From Loripinus fragilis (Eukaryota; Mollusca; Bivalvia; Lucinida; Lucinidae): a stretch of 64,000 nucleotides of DNA. Shown here piece by piece: positions 63,246 to 64,000 of this stretch. The DNA lies in assembly GCA_964019695.1 (NCBI GenBank), contig OZ026514.1:10416751-10480750 (forward strand), in the 5' to 3' direction. Each line of letters begins with the position of its first letter. Positions within the stretch are counted from its first letter, which is position 1. Both the position numbers and the translations under genes were made by a program. The notes beneath the pieces were generated by a model. It saw nothing but the letters and a program-made list of their open reading frames with translations. It searched no databases and was not told the DNA's origin.

Positions 63246-63551
63246 CAGGGCTCGAAATTTTTGTTTGGACCTACTCGTCCTGTGGGGCAAGTGGTCTAAA
63301 TTTTTCACTCGTCCTTACTCCAGTTGAACTCGTCCTTCAGTCTGATTTTAAAAATATTTTCCAACAAGAATGTAACTCTTAACTAAAGATATCATGGATG
63401 AACCTATTTTATATTGTCACACATGTGATATTGCACGGATTCATAAAAAAAAAATCAAAAATCATCTTAATCTAGGAAAACCTTAAATCATGATTTATAG
63501 TTAAATATATCAAATATAAAGATATAGAAAATAATCATATAATTTGTCGAA

Positions 63552-63917
63552 TTAATAACACCAAATTGTGTTAACCTTAGACTAATGTGACATGGTGTCC
63601 TTTTAATCAGTTGGTTTATTGCATGGCTATTTTAACCAACAAAACAAGTGAAGATATTTACTGTTATTATTATATAATGCCTATTCCATGTAATAATATG
63701 GTAAATTCCATTGAAAACGCCAATATCAGGGGATTTAATAACACCAAATTGTGTTAACCTTAGACTAATGTGACATGGTGTCCTTTTAATCAGTTGGTTT
63801 ATTGCATGGCTATTTTAACCAACAAAACAAGTGAAGATATTTACTGTTATTATTATATAATGCCTATTCCATGTAATAATATGGTAAATTCCATTGAAAA
63901 CGCCAATATCAGGGGAT
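63552..63917 (+). repeat. Perfect 183-bp tandem duplication
   Basis: TTAATAACACCAAATTGTGT begins at 63552 and again at 63735. As far as I can read, the two copies are identical through CCAATATCAGGGGAT. It is followed by short CCTGCGGTAT repeats (63917-63957). Confidence 0.95.
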
Positions 63918-64000
63918 CCTGCGGTATCCTATGGTAGCCTGCGGTATCCTGCGGTAATCAGACTGACCCCCGTTTTCGTATACAGAGATAAAATCCGGAA

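Overview
This is an animal nuclear window. It has spliced genes with GT-AG introns, AT-rich introns, tRNA-derived SINEs, a CR1/jockey-like LINE and dozens of small palindromic DNA transposons (MITEs). The repeat style (TTAA elements with 'CAGATCAGACTG' hairpins, direct-repeat blocks ending in 'GGACGGACG'-type sequence) suggests a mollusc, probably a heterodont bivalve. The species cannot be fixed from sequence alone.

Layout. Bases 1-10478 are intergenic: no gene, one ~2.4 kb DNA transposon with arrays of GGGGCGAAACGAC motifs at both ends, and some MITEs. Bases 10479-50921 (minus strand) hold one gene that I could reconstruct exon by exon: mitochondrial seryl-tRNA synthetase (SARS2). It has 15 coding exons over 40 kb, encodes 492 aa, and every splice phase agrees. 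Its introns are almost entirely transposon-derived. Bases 50922-59261 are intergenic and hold an intact 1002-aa LINE endonuclease/reverse-transcriptase ORF and a decayed second LINE copy. Bases 59262-62390 (plus strand) hold two coding exons of a BTBD17-like protein (BTB-BACK plus C-terminal domain, 484 aa). Downstream are two extra partial copies of its last coding segment and a perfect 183-bp tandem duplication.

The two host genes are unrelated: SARS2 charges mitochondrial tRNA-Ser, and the BTBD17-like protein is a BTB adaptor-type protein. They are divergently transcribed, about 8.3 kb apart. What unites the window is the mobile DNA. At least six MITE families, two SINE families and several 2-5 kb non-autonomous elements are present, often nested.

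Most notable observations: (1) transposon ends sit right against SARS2 splice sites, and three donors have the element starting exactly at intron position +6; (2) a 3.3-kb element has 5-bp target duplications and ends reading CAC(C/G)GTG, the pattern of Transib/RAG-type transposons; (3) a TA-flanked 3.86-kb element with 28-bp perfect inverted ends is nested in another MITE; (4) a long-inverted-repeat element encloses a decayed gene of an uncharacterised invertebrate family; (5) the extra copies of the BTBD17-like C-terminus differ from the gene only by synonymous changes.
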